This document shows, piece by piece, positions 8,384 to 16,805 of a stretch of 64,000 nt of DNA (positions are counted from its first letter, which is position 1; every line of letters begins with the position of its first letter). Made by a program: the position numbers and the translations under genes. Source of the stretch: Rhodococcus sp. KRD162 (lineage in GTDB: Bacteria > Actinomycetota > Actinomycetes > Mycobacteriales > Mycobacteriaceae); NCBI RefSeq assembly GCF_017168335.1, contig NZ_JABFAU010000016.1, forward strand, positions 201,084-265,083, given 5' to 3'. Below the pieces are notes generated by a model. The model ran no database searches. It was not told the DNA's origin and saw only the letters and a list, made by a program, of their open reading frames with translations.

Positions 8384-9352
8384 ATGATCACCACCTCTCG
8401 CCGTCGTGCCGCAGCCGCCGCGGCCATGCTCTCTGCTGCGGCATTGGTCGCTGCCGGTTGCTCGAGCTCCTCCGACGGAGCCACCACCGAGCAGGGATTC
8501 CCCGAAACCATCACGCTCGCTGCCATTCCCGCGGAGAACTCGACCGATCTGAAGGCCAGCTACGACCCCGTCATCGAGCGGCTCGAGAACGAGACCGGAG
8601 CGAACGTCGAGTTCATCCAGGCCTCGGACTACGCCGGTGTGGTCGAGGGTCTGATCGCAGGCAACGTCGATATCGCGTTCTTCGGCCCCTTCGCCTACGT
8701 CGTCGCCGGGATCAACGGCGCACGGATGACGCCGCTGGGTGCGGTCGTTCAGGACGAGGGCACGCCTCCCGGATACCAGTCGTACGGAATCGCTCGCTCG
8801 GACAATGCCTCGGTCAACAGTCTCGACGACTACGCGGGAAAGAAGGTCTGCTTCGTGGACCCGAGCTCGACCTCCGGATTCCTCTATCCGACAGCGGGAC
8901 TCATCGAGGACAACGTGATCGCCTCCGGTTCCGAGGCCGACATCTCCGCCGCGATGACCCCGATCTATGCCGGCGGGCACGATGCATCGGTACTTGCTGT
9001 GAAAGCGGGCGATTGCGACGCCGGATTCGCATTCGACACCATGGTCGACCGGACGATGATCGACAACGGCGAGATCGCACCCGGCGAACTGAAAACCGTC
9101 TGGAAGTCCGACACCATCGCCGGCTCGCTCTTCGCCGCCAACGACGATCTGGGTGCCGACGCCATCGCAAAGCTCGAGGACGTGTTCAGCGAGGGCATGA
9201 ACTCGGATGCCTTCGTCGCCGACGGCATCTGCGCCGAGGAATGCCGCATCACCGACGAGGATGCCTGGGGCGTCGTGCCCGCGCAGGACAGCGACTACGA
9301 CGGCGTCCGTGCCGTATGTGAGATCACCGGCTCCGAGAAGTGCCGGGGCTGA
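8384..9352 (+). CDS. phnD: phosphonate ABC transporter substrate-binding lipoprotein
   Basis: A PhnD-family periplasmic-type binding protein of 322 residues with a Tat-like or basic start (TSRRRAAA) and lipobox LVAAGCSS. The text includes ASDYAGVVEGL and the FFGPFAYV segment typical of phosphate/phosphite/phosphonate binding proteins, plus FVDPSSTSGFLYP near the middle. An upstream in-frame start at 8333 exists, but the ATG at 8384 begins directly at a good signal peptide. It follows the hydrolase and precedes PhnC with a 1-base TGATG overlap. The ligand is inferred from context to be aminoethylphosphonate. Confidence 0.87.
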   Translation: MITTSRRRAAAAAAMLSAAALVAAGCSSSSDGATTEQGFPETITLAAIPAENSTDLKASYDPVIERLENETGANVEFIQASDYAGVVEGLIAGNVDIAFFGPFAYVVAGINGARMTPLGAVVQDEGTPPGYQSYGIARSDNASVNSLDDYAGKKVCFVDPSSTSGFLYPTAGLIEDNVIASGSEADISAAMTPIYAGGHDASVLAVKAGDCDAGFAFDTMVDRTMIDNGEIAPGELKTVWKSDTIAGSLFAANDDLGADAIAKLEDVFSEGMNSDAFVADGICAEECRITDEDAWGVVPAQDSDYDGVRAVCEITGSEKCRG

Positions 9353-10158
9353 TGATGTCCGCACCGATGGACCGAGGCGATGTGGTGGTCAGCGTCCGAA
9401 ACGTCACCAAGGCGTTCGGATCCACCACCGCGCTCAAGGACGTGAATCTCGATGTGCATCGCAGCGAGATGTTGGTTCTGCTCGGGCTTTCCGGATCCGG
9501 CAAGTCGACGCTGTTGCGGTGCATCAACGGCCTGCATCCCGTCACCTCGGGGAGCATCACCGCCCTCGATGTTCGCGTCGACCTCGCGAACCGGCGTCGG
9601 GTACGCGAACTGCGTCGAGATGTGGGCTTCATCTTTCAACATTTCAACCTCGTCGGTCGGTTGAGCTGCCTCGAGAACGTTCTCGTGGGAGGTATCGGCC
9701 GTCTGTCTGTTCCGCGCTACGGCGCGGCCACCTACCCGAAAGCGATGCGGGAGGAAGCGCGGGCGTGCCTCGACCGAGTCGGGTTGGCGGACTTCGCTGA
9801 TCGACGCGCCGACACACTGTCGGGCGGGCAGCAGCAACGGGTGGCAATCGCACGCACCCTGATGCAGCGTCCACGGATCGTGCTCGCGGACGAGCCTGTC
9901 GCCTCGCTCGACCCCGAGAACGCGAGTGTGGTGATGGACCTGCTGCAGCGGGTGTGCAGCGAGGAAAAGCTGACCGTGGTGTGCACCCTGCATCAGGTCG
10001 ATCTCGCGCTCGGCTGGGCACATCGCCTCGTAGGTCTGCGAGACGGCCGGCTGGTGCTCGATCGTCCGGCCGCCGGTCTCCAGCGCGAGGACATCATGCC
10101 GATCTACCAGCGAATCGCGCCCGACCCCGGGAACAGAACCACGGTGGCACCGACATGA
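9352..10158 (+). CDS. phnC: phosphonate ABC transporter ATP-binding protein
   Basis: A PhnC-family ATPase of 268 residues. It has Walker A GLSGSGKST, Q-loop FIFQHFNL, signature LSGGQQQR, Walker B IVLADEPVASLD and H-loop CTLHQVDLA, so all catalytic elements are present. The ATG at 9352 shares one base with the phnD stop; an earlier GTG at 9340 is possible. Its own stop overlaps the phnE start (ATGA at 10155), so phnD-phnC-phnE are translationally coupled. Confidence 0.9.
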   Translation: MMSAPMDRGDVVVSVRNVTKAFGSTTALKDVNLDVHRSEMLVLLGLSGSGKSTLLRCINGLHPVTSGSITALDVRVDLANRRRVRELRRDVGFIFQHFNLVGRLSCLENVLVGGIGRLSVPRYGAATYPKAMREEARACLDRVGLADFADRRADTLSGGQQQRVAIARTLMQRPRIVLADEPVASLDPENASVVMDLLQRVCSEEKLTVVCTLHQVDLALGWAHRLVGLRDGRLVLDRPAAGLQREDIMPIYQRIAPDPGNRTTVAPT

Positions 10159-11747
10159 CCGTCACCGCCGAACCCAAGCCCGCAAACGCTGCAGTACAAC
10201 ACGACCCGCGTCGTCGTCGATGGGTGTTGCCGGCGCTCGGCGTCTGCGCGCTGGTTCTCACCGTGCTCTCGGCCGGGTACATCGACTTCGCGCCGACCAC
10301 GTTGATCGACGGTCTGGAGGATGTCGGAAATCTGCTCGAGCGGATGCTGCCGCCCCGCGTCGACGACACCGGCCGGATCGTCTCCCTCGCACTCGACACC
10401 TTGCTCATGGCCGTACTGGGCACCGTGCTCGCAGCGATCGTCTCGGTACCGTTGGCATTTGCGGCGGCACGGAACACCTCGCCGCACCCGGTCCTCTACA
10501 GCGTTGCTCGCGCCGTCATCACGTTCTGCCGGGCGATGCCGGATCTGCTGTTCGCGGTGCTGTTCGTCAGGGCATTGGGAATCGGGGTGCTGCCCGGTAT
10601 CCTCGCCCTCGCACTGCATTCCATCGGCATGCTCGGCAAACTGTTCGCCGACGCCATCGAAGAGACCGACGTCGGGCCGCGGGAGGCGCTCCGAGCAGCC
10701 GGAGCCGGCTACTGCCGGGAGATGATCAACGCCGTTGTCCCGCAGGTCGTTCCAGCATGGATCGGAGCTTTCGTCTATCGAATCGACATCAACCTGCGCA
10801 TGTCGGTGGTGCTCGGCTTCGTCGGGGCAGGCGGTATCGGATTCGCCCTGCAGGACGCACTTCGCGGACTGATCTACCCGCGTGCTCTCGGAATCGTGCT
10901 GGTGATCCTGGCGATCATCGCCGCAATGGAATTGGCAGCGATGGCCCTTCGCCGGATGCTGCTGGTGCCCTCCGCGGCAGGTCCGCAGCGTGATCGACTG
11001 ATGCGGGTCGGGGCGTCGGCCGTGCTCGTCTTCGCGGTCGTGGCGTCGTTCGTGGTTCTCGAATTGGATCCGCGCTCGCTTCTGACGTGGATCGGGCCGT
11101 CGATCGAGGTGTTCGGGCGGATGGTCCCACCGGACTTCTCCGCGCTGGGAGCGGACCTGTTCGACGCTGCCGTACAGACCGTCGCCATCGGAGTCGTAGC
11201 CACCGCGATCGGAATCGCACTGTCCGTTCCCGTCGGAGTCCTGGCCGCGCGCAACGCGTCCCCGCACCCTACGGTGTACTGGATCGCGAGATCATGGATC
11301 CTGCTGGTTCGCGCCGTCCCCGAACTCATCCTCGCCGTCGTGTTCGTCGCAGCGCTCGGACTGGGTCCGGTGGCGGGAACCTGCGCATTGGCCATCGGAT
11401 CCATCGGATTCCTCGGCAAACTCGTTGCCGACGCGATCGAGGAGATCGACCCCGGTCCAGTGGAAGCGGTGGCCTCGGTCGGTGGCGGTTGGTGGAACCG
11501 AACGCTGAGCGCTATTGTTCCGCAGGCTATTCCGTCGATCATCGGGTCGAGTCTGTATCTGCTCGACGTGAACATCCGCACATCGACGATTCTGGGCATC
11601 GTCGGCGCAGGCGGAGTCGGCTTCCTCCTGTTCGAGTCCATTCGCACTCTGAATTTCGATGTCGCCGGTGCGATCGTTCTCGTCATCTTCATCGTGGTGT
11701 ATGTCGTGGAAAGGATCTCCGGATGGATCAGATCACAGTTGGTCTGA
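10155..11747 (+). CDS. phnE: fused double phosphonate ABC permease
   Basis: This 530-residue membrane protein consists of two PhnE permease modules in tandem. Each half carries its own family loop: EETDVGPREALRAAGAGY in the first, EEIDPGPVEAVASVGGGW in the second. Each also repeats AARN(T/A)SPHP, RA(M/V)P(D/E)L and GFVGAGGIGF/GIVGAGGVGF. A single polypeptide therefore supplies both halves of the channel, where many systems use a homodimer or phnE1/phnE2. The start ATG at 10155 overlaps phnC, and the stop overlaps the next gene by 25 bases. Confidence 0.9.
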   Translation: MTVTAEPKPANAAVQHDPRRRRWVLPALGVCALVLTVLSAGYIDFAPTTLIDGLEDVGNLLERMLPPRVDDTGRIVSLALDTLLMAVLGTVLAAIVSVPLAFAAARNTSPHPVLYSVARAVITFCRAMPDLLFAVLFVRALGIGVLPGILALALHSIGMLGKLFADAIEETDVGPREALRAAGAGYCREMINAVVPQVVPAWIGAFVYRIDINLRMSVVLGFVGAGGIGFALQDALRGLIYPRALGIVLVILAIIAAMELAAMALRRMLLVPSAAGPQRDRLMRVGASAVLVFAVVASFVVLELDPRSLLTWIGPSIEVFGRMVPPDFSALGADLFDAAVQTVAIGVVATAIGIALSVPVGVLAARNASPHPTVYWIARSWILLVRAVPELILAVVFVAALGLGPVAGTCALAIGSIGFLGKLVADAIEEIDPGPVEAVASVGGGWWNRTLSAIVPQAIPSIIGSSLYLLDVNIRTSTILGIVGAGGVGFLLFESIRTLNFDVAGAIVLVIFIVVYVVERISGWIRSQLV

Positions 11748-12739
11748 CACAGGCTGCCGTATGGACCGGGACCGGGATCGAGATGTGGGACATCGAGATT
11801 CCCGCCCTCGAGCCGGGAGGACTGCTGGTGCGTGTCGATCTCGCCACGGTGTGCGGGAGCGATCTGCACACCGTGTCCGGTAGGCGGCACGCAGCGTGTC
11901 CGTCGGTACTCGGACACGAGGCTGTCGGCCGTGTGGTTGCCGTCGGTGATGCGACATCGTCTGCGCAGGTGGGGGATCGGATCGTCTGGTCGGTGACCGT
12001 ACCGTGTCGTCGATGCGCCCGGTGCACCTCCGGCTTCACGGCCAAGTGCTCGTCCGTGCGCAAGGTGGGTCACGAATCCGCGGAAAGCTCATGGGTTCTC
12101 AGCGGCTCCTACGCCCGACACATCGTGCTCCCGCACGGAACCGCAGTGGCCCGGGTACCCGACACCATGCCCGACGCCGTCGCCGCGCCCGCAGCGTGTG
12201 CCACGGCGACGGTGATGGCCGCTCTCGACGCCGCCGGTGATGTCGAGTGCCGGCGGGTACTGATCGTCGGAGCGGGGATGCTGGGGGTCACGGCAGCCGC
12301 GGCAGCGAGTGAGCGAGGAGCATCGGTGTCAGTGCTCGATCGAGACTTCGAGCGGCAGAATCGATCCCGCGCATTCGGGGCCGAGCCGGACGCCGGCGCA
12401 CGAACCGATGTGGCCATCGACTTCTCCGGATCGTCCTCGGCTGTGCAGGCGGCTTCGGAGCGACTCGATATCGGTGGGCGGCTCGTGCTCGCGGGATCCG
12501 TCGCGCCGGACGCACCGATCTCCGTCGACCCCGAAGCAGTTGTGCGGAACTGGCTGACCATCACCGGAATCCACAACTACGAGCCGCGGCACCTGCACCG
12601 AGCCGTCGACTTCCTGGCTGCTACCGGTGAGAAGTATCCGTGGGAAACCCTCGTCGAGGCACCGGTGCCCTTGGCCGAACTCGCATCGGTGTTGCGGCCG
12701 ACATCGGCGGGAATCCTTCGGTCGTCGGTTGCACCGTGA
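11723..12739 (+). CDS. zinc-type alcohol dehydrogenase of phosphonate loci (TIGR03366 type)
   Basis: A 338-residue medium-chain dehydrogenase. The catalytic zinc residues are in TVCGSDLHT and LGHEAVG; the structural zinc has four cysteines in CRRCARCTSGFTAKC; the Rossmann motif is VLIVGAGMLGVTAA. The gene is the last of the phosphonate operon and overlaps phnE by 25 bases. This subfamily is known from phosphonate catabolism clusters. A plausible role is oxidising or reducing the aldehyde released by the hydrolase, or acting on another phosphonate intermediate; the substrate is not visible in the sequence. The roughly 220 bases that follow hold no convincing gene. Confidence 0.85.
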   Translation: MDQITVGLTQAAVWTGTGIEMWDIEIPALEPGGLLVRVDLATVCGSDLHTVSGRRHAACPSVLGHEAVGRVVAVGDATSSAQVGDRIVWSVTVPCRRCARCTSGFTAKCSSVRKVGHESAESSWVLSGSYARHIVLPHGTAVARVPDTMPDAVAAPAACATATVMAALDAAGDVECRRVLIVGAGMLGVTAAAAASERGASVSVLDRDFERQNRSRAFGAEPDAGARTDVAIDFSGSSSAVQAASERLDIGGRLVLAGSVAPDAPISVDPEAVVRNWLTITGIHNYEPRHLHRAVDFLAATGEKYPWETLVEAPVPLAELASVLRPTSAGILRSSVAP

Positions 12740-12958
12740 GGAGCGGTGCCGGATAGGCACCTCGCGGGCACAACGCTGTGTATCCCAGCCGCGGACAGCG
12801 TCGAACAATGGTGGTGTTCGAGCTGTCGGCCAGAACTGCGGCGACGAGCGGTCTATCGCTGTTGTCTCAACGACGTAACCGCCCGCGGATATCGAGTGTT
12901 GCCAGCCGATACCACCGACAGCCTTCCTCGCAAGCAGCTGATCGAAACCCCGAGGTGG

Positions 12959-13678
12959 TCAGAAGGTCGAGTTCGTCGGGTGATCAGCCTCGACCAGATC
13001 GCGAGCCACCCGATGCAAGGGCAGGTTCTGCTGCTGCGACAGCTTCGCGAGTAACTCGAATGCCTGTACCGCGTCGAGGCCGAAGCGTTCCATGATCATT
13101 CCCTTGGCCTGGCCGATGATGTCGCGGCTGGCCAGCCCGGCGCGAAACTGCTCGTTGTCGCGCACACTGAGCATCGCGATGGCAGCGTGGGCGGCGAGTG
13201 CTTCGCCGATCTCCACCGCGTCGGCGTCGAATGCGTCGGGCACGGTGCTGTAGAGAACGAGAGCCCCGAGATCATCGGCGTTGCTGTACAGCTGGAATGC
13301 GGCCAGAGACCGGAGCCCTTCGTCGACTGCGAGGGCTGCGAACTGCGGCCAGCGCGACTCGCTCGCGAGGTCGTCCGAGACAACGACGTCGATGTGTCGT
13401 ACCTCGGTGGGTATGGGTCCTTCGTCGAGTTCGTATTGAAGTCGACACAGCTTCTCCGCCAACGGATCGGTGGATGCGACGACGGTGCGTTCACCCTTGT
13501 TCACGGTGGTGACGCAGCCGATGGTGGCATCTGGGATGAGCCGAATCGCGGTACGCAGGATAGAGCTGACGGTCTTGGGCATCGACCGACGGCTGTCGCG
13601 CAGTGAGCGGGCGAACTCGGCAAGCATCGATGCGTGGGACGAGCTGGAAAAGTGGACATCGTCAGGTGATGTCGACAT
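12959..13678 (-). CDS. GAF-ANTAR regulator
   Basis: A 239-residue protein with a GAF-like sensory domain (about 40-165) followed by a C-terminal ANTAR domain (about 178-232) containing SRDIIGQAKGMIMERFGL and AFELLAKLSQ. ANTAR domains bind twin-hexaloop RNAs and act by antitermination; in actinobacteria GAF-ANTAR proteins are common stand-alone stress or metabolite sensors. The ATG at 13678 is chosen because the longer frame to 13879 would read through the terminator of the upstream csbD gene. No twin-loop target RNA was identified nearby. Confidence 0.85.
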   Translation of the reverse strand: MSTSPDDVHFSSSSHASMLAEFARSLRDSRRSMPKTVSSILRTAIRLIPDATIGCVTTVNKGERTVVASTDPLAEKLCRLQYELDEGPIPTEVRHIDVVVSDDLASESRWPQFAALAVDEGLRSLAAFQLYSNADDLGALVLYSTVPDAFDADAVEIGEALAAHAAIAMLSVRDNEQFRAGLASRDIIGQAKGMIMERFGLDAVQAFELLAKLSQQQNLPLHRVARDLVEADHPTNSTF

Positions 13679-13843
13679 CACAGGGTCCTCTCGCATGGGA
13701 CCTCTGCCGCCCTTTCGTCGGAGAGGTCCAACATCATGCGCCTTCTGCTGGACGCCCGTACCGGCCGAACGGCCAGCGCTGTGCAGTGTATACATCGCAC
13801 CGAGATCGCTGTTCAACCAATACCGAGGGTCCGGCACAACGAG

Positions 13844-13879
13844 GTGAGGGCCGCCGATCCTGGGATCGGCGGCCCTCAC
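13844..13879 (-). terminator. strong hairpin downstream of csbD
   Basis: A perfect 17-base inverted repeat, arms 13844-13860 and 13863-13879, begins about ten bases after the csbD stop codon. On the minus strand it is followed by CTCGTTGTG rather than a clean T tract. It separates csbD from the GAF-ANTAR gene. Confidence 0.75.
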
Positions 13880-13888
13880 GGTCGTCGA

Positions 13889-14059
13889 TTACTTGAAGGT
13901 GTCCTTGATGTTCTCGCCGACCTTCTTCACCCCTGCCGTGCCCTGGTCTTTCTTGCCCTCGGCCTCGAGGTCCTTGTTGTCGGTGACGTCGCCGACAACT
14001 TCCTTTGCCTTGCCGAGGGCATCTTCTGCTGCGTTCTTCGCCTTGTCGATGAAGCTCAT
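13889..14059 (-). CDS. CsbD-family stress protein, 56 aa
   Basis: A very short, highly charged protein of the CsbD family. MSFIDKAKNAAEDALGKAKE is followed by VVGDVTDNKDLEAEGKKDQG, the typical two-part consensus. Members are abundant, natively flexible, general-stress proteins of unknown biochemistry. The ATG at 14059 is preceded by AAGGAA at good spacing; a longer frame to 14164 lacks family similarity in its first 35 residues. A strong hairpin follows the stop. Confidence 0.85.
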   Translation of the reverse strand: MSFIDKAKNAAEDALGKAKEVVGDVTDNKDLEAEGKKDQGTAGVKKVGENIKDTFK

Positions 14060-14217
14060 GTGAATTCCTTTTCTCGTGCCGGGTTGGTACTGAAGAGTTG
14101 GTCGATGCTCGACGCCGAAAGCGCACGCCGCAGTAATGAGACTTAGGTCACAGTGCGACCGCATCTCATTTCTGACAGGTATGGGAAAAAAGTGTCATCG
14201 ATGCTAATGTCTGGCAC

Positions 14218-14820
14218 ATGCCCTCGCCCAAGGCTGCTCGTCGAGAGCCCACGTTCATTCAAAACGCTCGGCGCGCGCAACTGATCGAATGTGCCGTCGA
14301 CGTGATCGCGGATGCTGGGGTGGAGAAAGCCTCGTTCGTCCGCATCGCCGAACGCGCCGGAGTCAGCCGCGGTGTTGTCTCGTATCACTTCGGAAGCCGT
14401 GAAGAACTGCTCGATGGTGTCGTTGGGTCGGTCTACGCGCTCGGGGACGAGTATGTCGGTCCCCTCGTCGGTGCGGCCGGTTCGAGTCGAGATGCCCTGC
14501 TGGAGTTCATCAGCGGCAGCGTCGCGTTCTATGCTGCCTACCCTCGGCACATGAAGGCGCTGTCGGCCATCTTCGCTGCGGTGAGTGCACGCACCGACCG
14601 ATCCGAGCACGGAGCCGAGTTACTCGAAGTCGATACCCTCCTCGCGGAAGGTCAGCGCAATGGAGAGTTCCGATCTTTCGACACTCGAATCATGACGATG
14701 ACAATTCGTGCCGCCCTCGACGCAGCAGTATGGCGAGTGGGCTCAGGCGACGATTCGACAGCGCTCGCGGACGAGCTTCGCCGAATTTTCGACGCTGCAA
14801 CACGATTGGATCCTCCATGA
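14218..14820 (+). CDS. TetR-family regulator
   Basis: A 200-residue TetR protein. The N-terminal HTH reads FVRIAERAGVSRGVVSYHFG (about 40-59), followed by the usual all-helical ligand domain. The stop codon overlaps the ATG of the esterase gene (ATGA at 14817), so the two are an operon and the regulator most likely responds to a substrate or product of the esterase. No clear palindrome stands out upstream. Confidence 0.85.
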   Translation: MPSPKAARREPTFIQNARRAQLIECAVDVIADAGVEKASFVRIAERAGVSRGVVSYHFGSREELLDGVVGSVYALGDEYVGPLVGAAGSSRDALLEFISGSVAFYAAYPRHMKALSAIFAAVSARTDRSEHGAELLEVDTLLAEGQRNGEFRSFDTRIMTMTIRAALDAAVWRVGSGDDSTALADELRRIFDAATRLDPP

Positions 14821-16397
14821 GGAAGCTGTCGTTGGCTCTCGCTGCACTGCTGCTGACGGTCGCCGGATGCGCGTCGCCCTCGGACGAGACCGGAAACGGG
14901 CCGGTCGACGTGGCCACCACCACGGCCACCCTGCACGGTCTGGCCACCGAGAACAGTCGTCAGTTTCTCGGGATCAGGTACGCCGAGCCACCTGTTGGTG
15001 ATCTGAGATGGGCACCCCCGCAACCTCTTCTGATGTCGAGTGCGGATGCGGACGCGACCGAGACCGGTCCAGCATGTCCACAGAGTTCGGCGCAGTCGGG
15101 TGCACCGTCGACGAACGAGGACTGTCTGTTCTTGAATGTGATCGCACCACTGCACACAACGAATGCTCCACTCCCGGTGATGGTGTGGTGGCACGGCGGA
15201 GGATTCACCACCGGTTCCGGAGCGGACTACGACGCCGAGCGCATGGCATCGGAGGGCAACGTCATCGTGGTCACCGTGAACTACCGACTGGGCATGCTGG
15301 GTTATCTCGGACTGCCCGGTGTGGACGGTGCCGGGAACTTCGGCTTCGCCGATCAGATTCAATCCCTACGGTGGGTGAACGACAACGCGGCGGCGTTCGG
15401 AGGAGACCCCGACAATGTGACGGTGTTCGGGGAGTCCGCGGGTGGAATGGCTACGTGCGCTCTTCTGACTTCGCCTGCGGCACAGGGGCTGGTGGACAAG
15501 GCCGCGATCATGTCGGGATCGTGTGCGTTGGACTTTCCCGCCGGCTCGATATTCCCGGGTGTACCCGAGCAGCGCCCGTACGTGTCACTGGCCGAGAACG
15601 AGTCGGTGGGAAGCGATGTCGCGCAGCAGTTGGGCTGTACCGGAAGCGGCGTCGTGGACTGTCTGCGCGCACTACCCGTGGACGCTCTGGTGGCGAAGGG
15701 GGAGTACTTCTCCGACGTCCTCGCGTACGGGACCGACCTTCTCCCCGAGGACCCGAGGCAGGCCGTCGAAAATGGCGCAGCACTGCCGGTTCCGGTGTTC
15801 TCCGGTGGGAATCGAGCGGAACAGAATTCGTTCGTCGGAGGTGCGTTGTTGGCGGACCCCTCCGCTGTGACGGCGCAGTCGTACCCAACCCTTCTGGCCG
15901 ACGCGTTCGGGGGCAATGCGGGCCGCGTAGCCGATCTGTATCCGCTGCAGGGCTTTCCGTCTGCCGCCGTCGCCTGGGCGTCGGCGACCACCGACGCCGG
16001 ATGGTCCTGCCCCACCTATCGGAACAATCGCGCGCTCGCGGCGCAGGCACCGGTGTACTCGTACGAATTCGCCGATACCGGGACCACGGACGTGAGCGGT
16101 GTCGGCGCGTCCGGTGTGCCGCAGGACGCTGCTCATGCAACCGATATTCCGTACTTCTTCGACCTTGCCGGTCACGATGTGCTGAAGACTCCGGCGCAGC
16201 ACGATCTCGCCCGAACGATGATCGCGTACCTCACCTCGTTCGCGCATACGGGAACACCCGAGGCCGGCGGTGCGCCCGAGTGGCCCCGCACCACCGTCAC
16301 CGACACACCCGTGCTGCAGTTCGTCTCGGGCGACATCTCGGTGATCGACGCCGATGCAGAGCATCACTGCGACTTCTGGAACGCACTCACTCGCTGA
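14817..16397 (+). CDS. secreted type-B carboxylesterase lipoprotein
   Basis: A 526-residue carboxylesterase of the para-nitrobenzyl esterase/cholinesterase family with a lipoprotein signal (LLTVAGCASPS, Cys19). The nucleophile elbow is VFGESAGGMA, the oxyanion-hole loop is VWWHGGGFTTG, and NEDCLFLNV is the family signature. Several cysteines in the mature part could form disulfides, as in exported relatives. It is co-translated with the TetR gene upstream. The substrate cannot be told from sequence. Confidence 0.88.
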   Translation: MRKLSLALAALLLTVAGCASPSDETGNGPVDVATTTATLHGLATENSRQFLGIRYAEPPVGDLRWAPPQPLLMSSADADATETGPACPQSSAQSGAPSTNEDCLFLNVIAPLHTTNAPLPVMVWWHGGGFTTGSGADYDAERMASEGNVIVVTVNYRLGMLGYLGLPGVDGAGNFGFADQIQSLRWVNDNAAAFGGDPDNVTVFGESAGGMATCALLTSPAAQGLVDKAAIMSGSCALDFPAGSIFPGVPEQRPYVSLAENESVGSDVAQQLGCTGSGVVDCLRALPVDALVAKGEYFSDVLAYGTDLLPEDPRQAVENGAALPVPVFSGGNRAEQNSFVGGALLADPSAVTAQSYPTLLADAFGGNAGRVADLYPLQGFPSAAVAWASATTDAGWSCPTYRNNRALAAQAPVYSYEFADTGTTDVSGVGASGVPQDAAHATDIPYFFDLAGHDVLKTPAQHDLARTMIAYLTSFAHTGTPEAGGAPEWPRTTVTDTPVLQFVSGDISVIDADAEHHCDFWNALTR

Positions 16398-16424
16398 GTG
16401 GCGCGTCCCGGTGTTCTGCCCCTC

Positions 16425-16445
16425 GGCAAACGCGCGCGCATTCGC
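16425..16445. repeat. copy 1 of a dispersed GC-alternating repeat
   Basis: A 21-base segment beginning GGCAAACGCGCGCG and ending ATTCGC occurs identically at 57747-57767, 41 kb away. Here it is followed by CAGACGCGCGCGAA and, at about 16500-16516, by a related AACGCGCGCGCGTTTGCG. Both copies lie in non-coding DNA. It is probably a member of a chromosomal intergenic repeat family. Confidence 0.6.
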
Positions 16446-16517
16446 CAGACGCGCGCGAAGTAGCCCCATCGCAGAGCACAAATCCGAACGCGGATGACGA
16501 ACGCGCGCGCGTTTGCG

Positions 16518-16642
16518 AGTGAAGACCGGGGAGTGAAGACCGGGAGTGAAGACCGGGGAGTGGATACCGGCGAATGAAGACCGAGGAGTGAAGACCGGCG
16601 AGTGAAGACCGGCGAGTGAAGACCGGCAAGTGGACATCGGGG
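16518..16642. repeat. nine tandem copies of a 14-bp unit
   Basis: The unit AGTGAAGACCGGSG is repeated nine times: starts at 16518, 16532 (13 bases), 16545, 16559, 16573, 16587, 16601, 16615 and 16629. Copies 6 and 7 are identical; copies 4, 5 and 9 are diverged. It sits in the 408-base non-coding stretch between the esterase and the sugar transporter. The 14-bp period is not a multiple of three, and no coding gene fits. It is a minisatellite-like array and could vary in copy number between strains. Confidence 0.8.
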
Positions 16643-16714
16643 AGGGTGCCGGACCATCGTGACCCCCGTCACGAATCGTCCTCGTCGGGCTTCGGAAAGA
16701 AATCGAAAAATTTT

Positions 16715-16748
16715 TTGACGAAAGCGCATGCGCAAGCGCTTGTATGCG
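16715..16748 (+). promoter_or_regulatory. promoter with LacI-type operator of the sugar operon
   Basis: TTGACG (16715-16720) is a good -35 element. The palindrome CAAGCGCTTG (16733-16742), with the CG centre typical of LacI/PurR-family sites, occupies the spacer and possible -10 region (weak -10 candidates CTTGTA or TTGTAT). Repressor binding here would block RNA polymerase. The LacI gene at 21201 is the likely partner. Confidence 0.65.
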
Positions 16749-16805
16749 CCTTAAGCTCCTGCAATCGAGCGACGCGACCGCGTGGCCGGGGACAAGGGAG
16801 TCCAC

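Noticed and set aside
12740..12958. small plus-strand open frames after the alcohol dehydrogenase
   Set aside because: They have no ribosome site, atypical composition and no recognisable homology; treated as intergenic.
16518..16642. CRISPR-like array
   Set aside because: The units are 14 bp, directly adjacent and without spacers, and no cas gene is in the window, so it is a simple tandem repeat.
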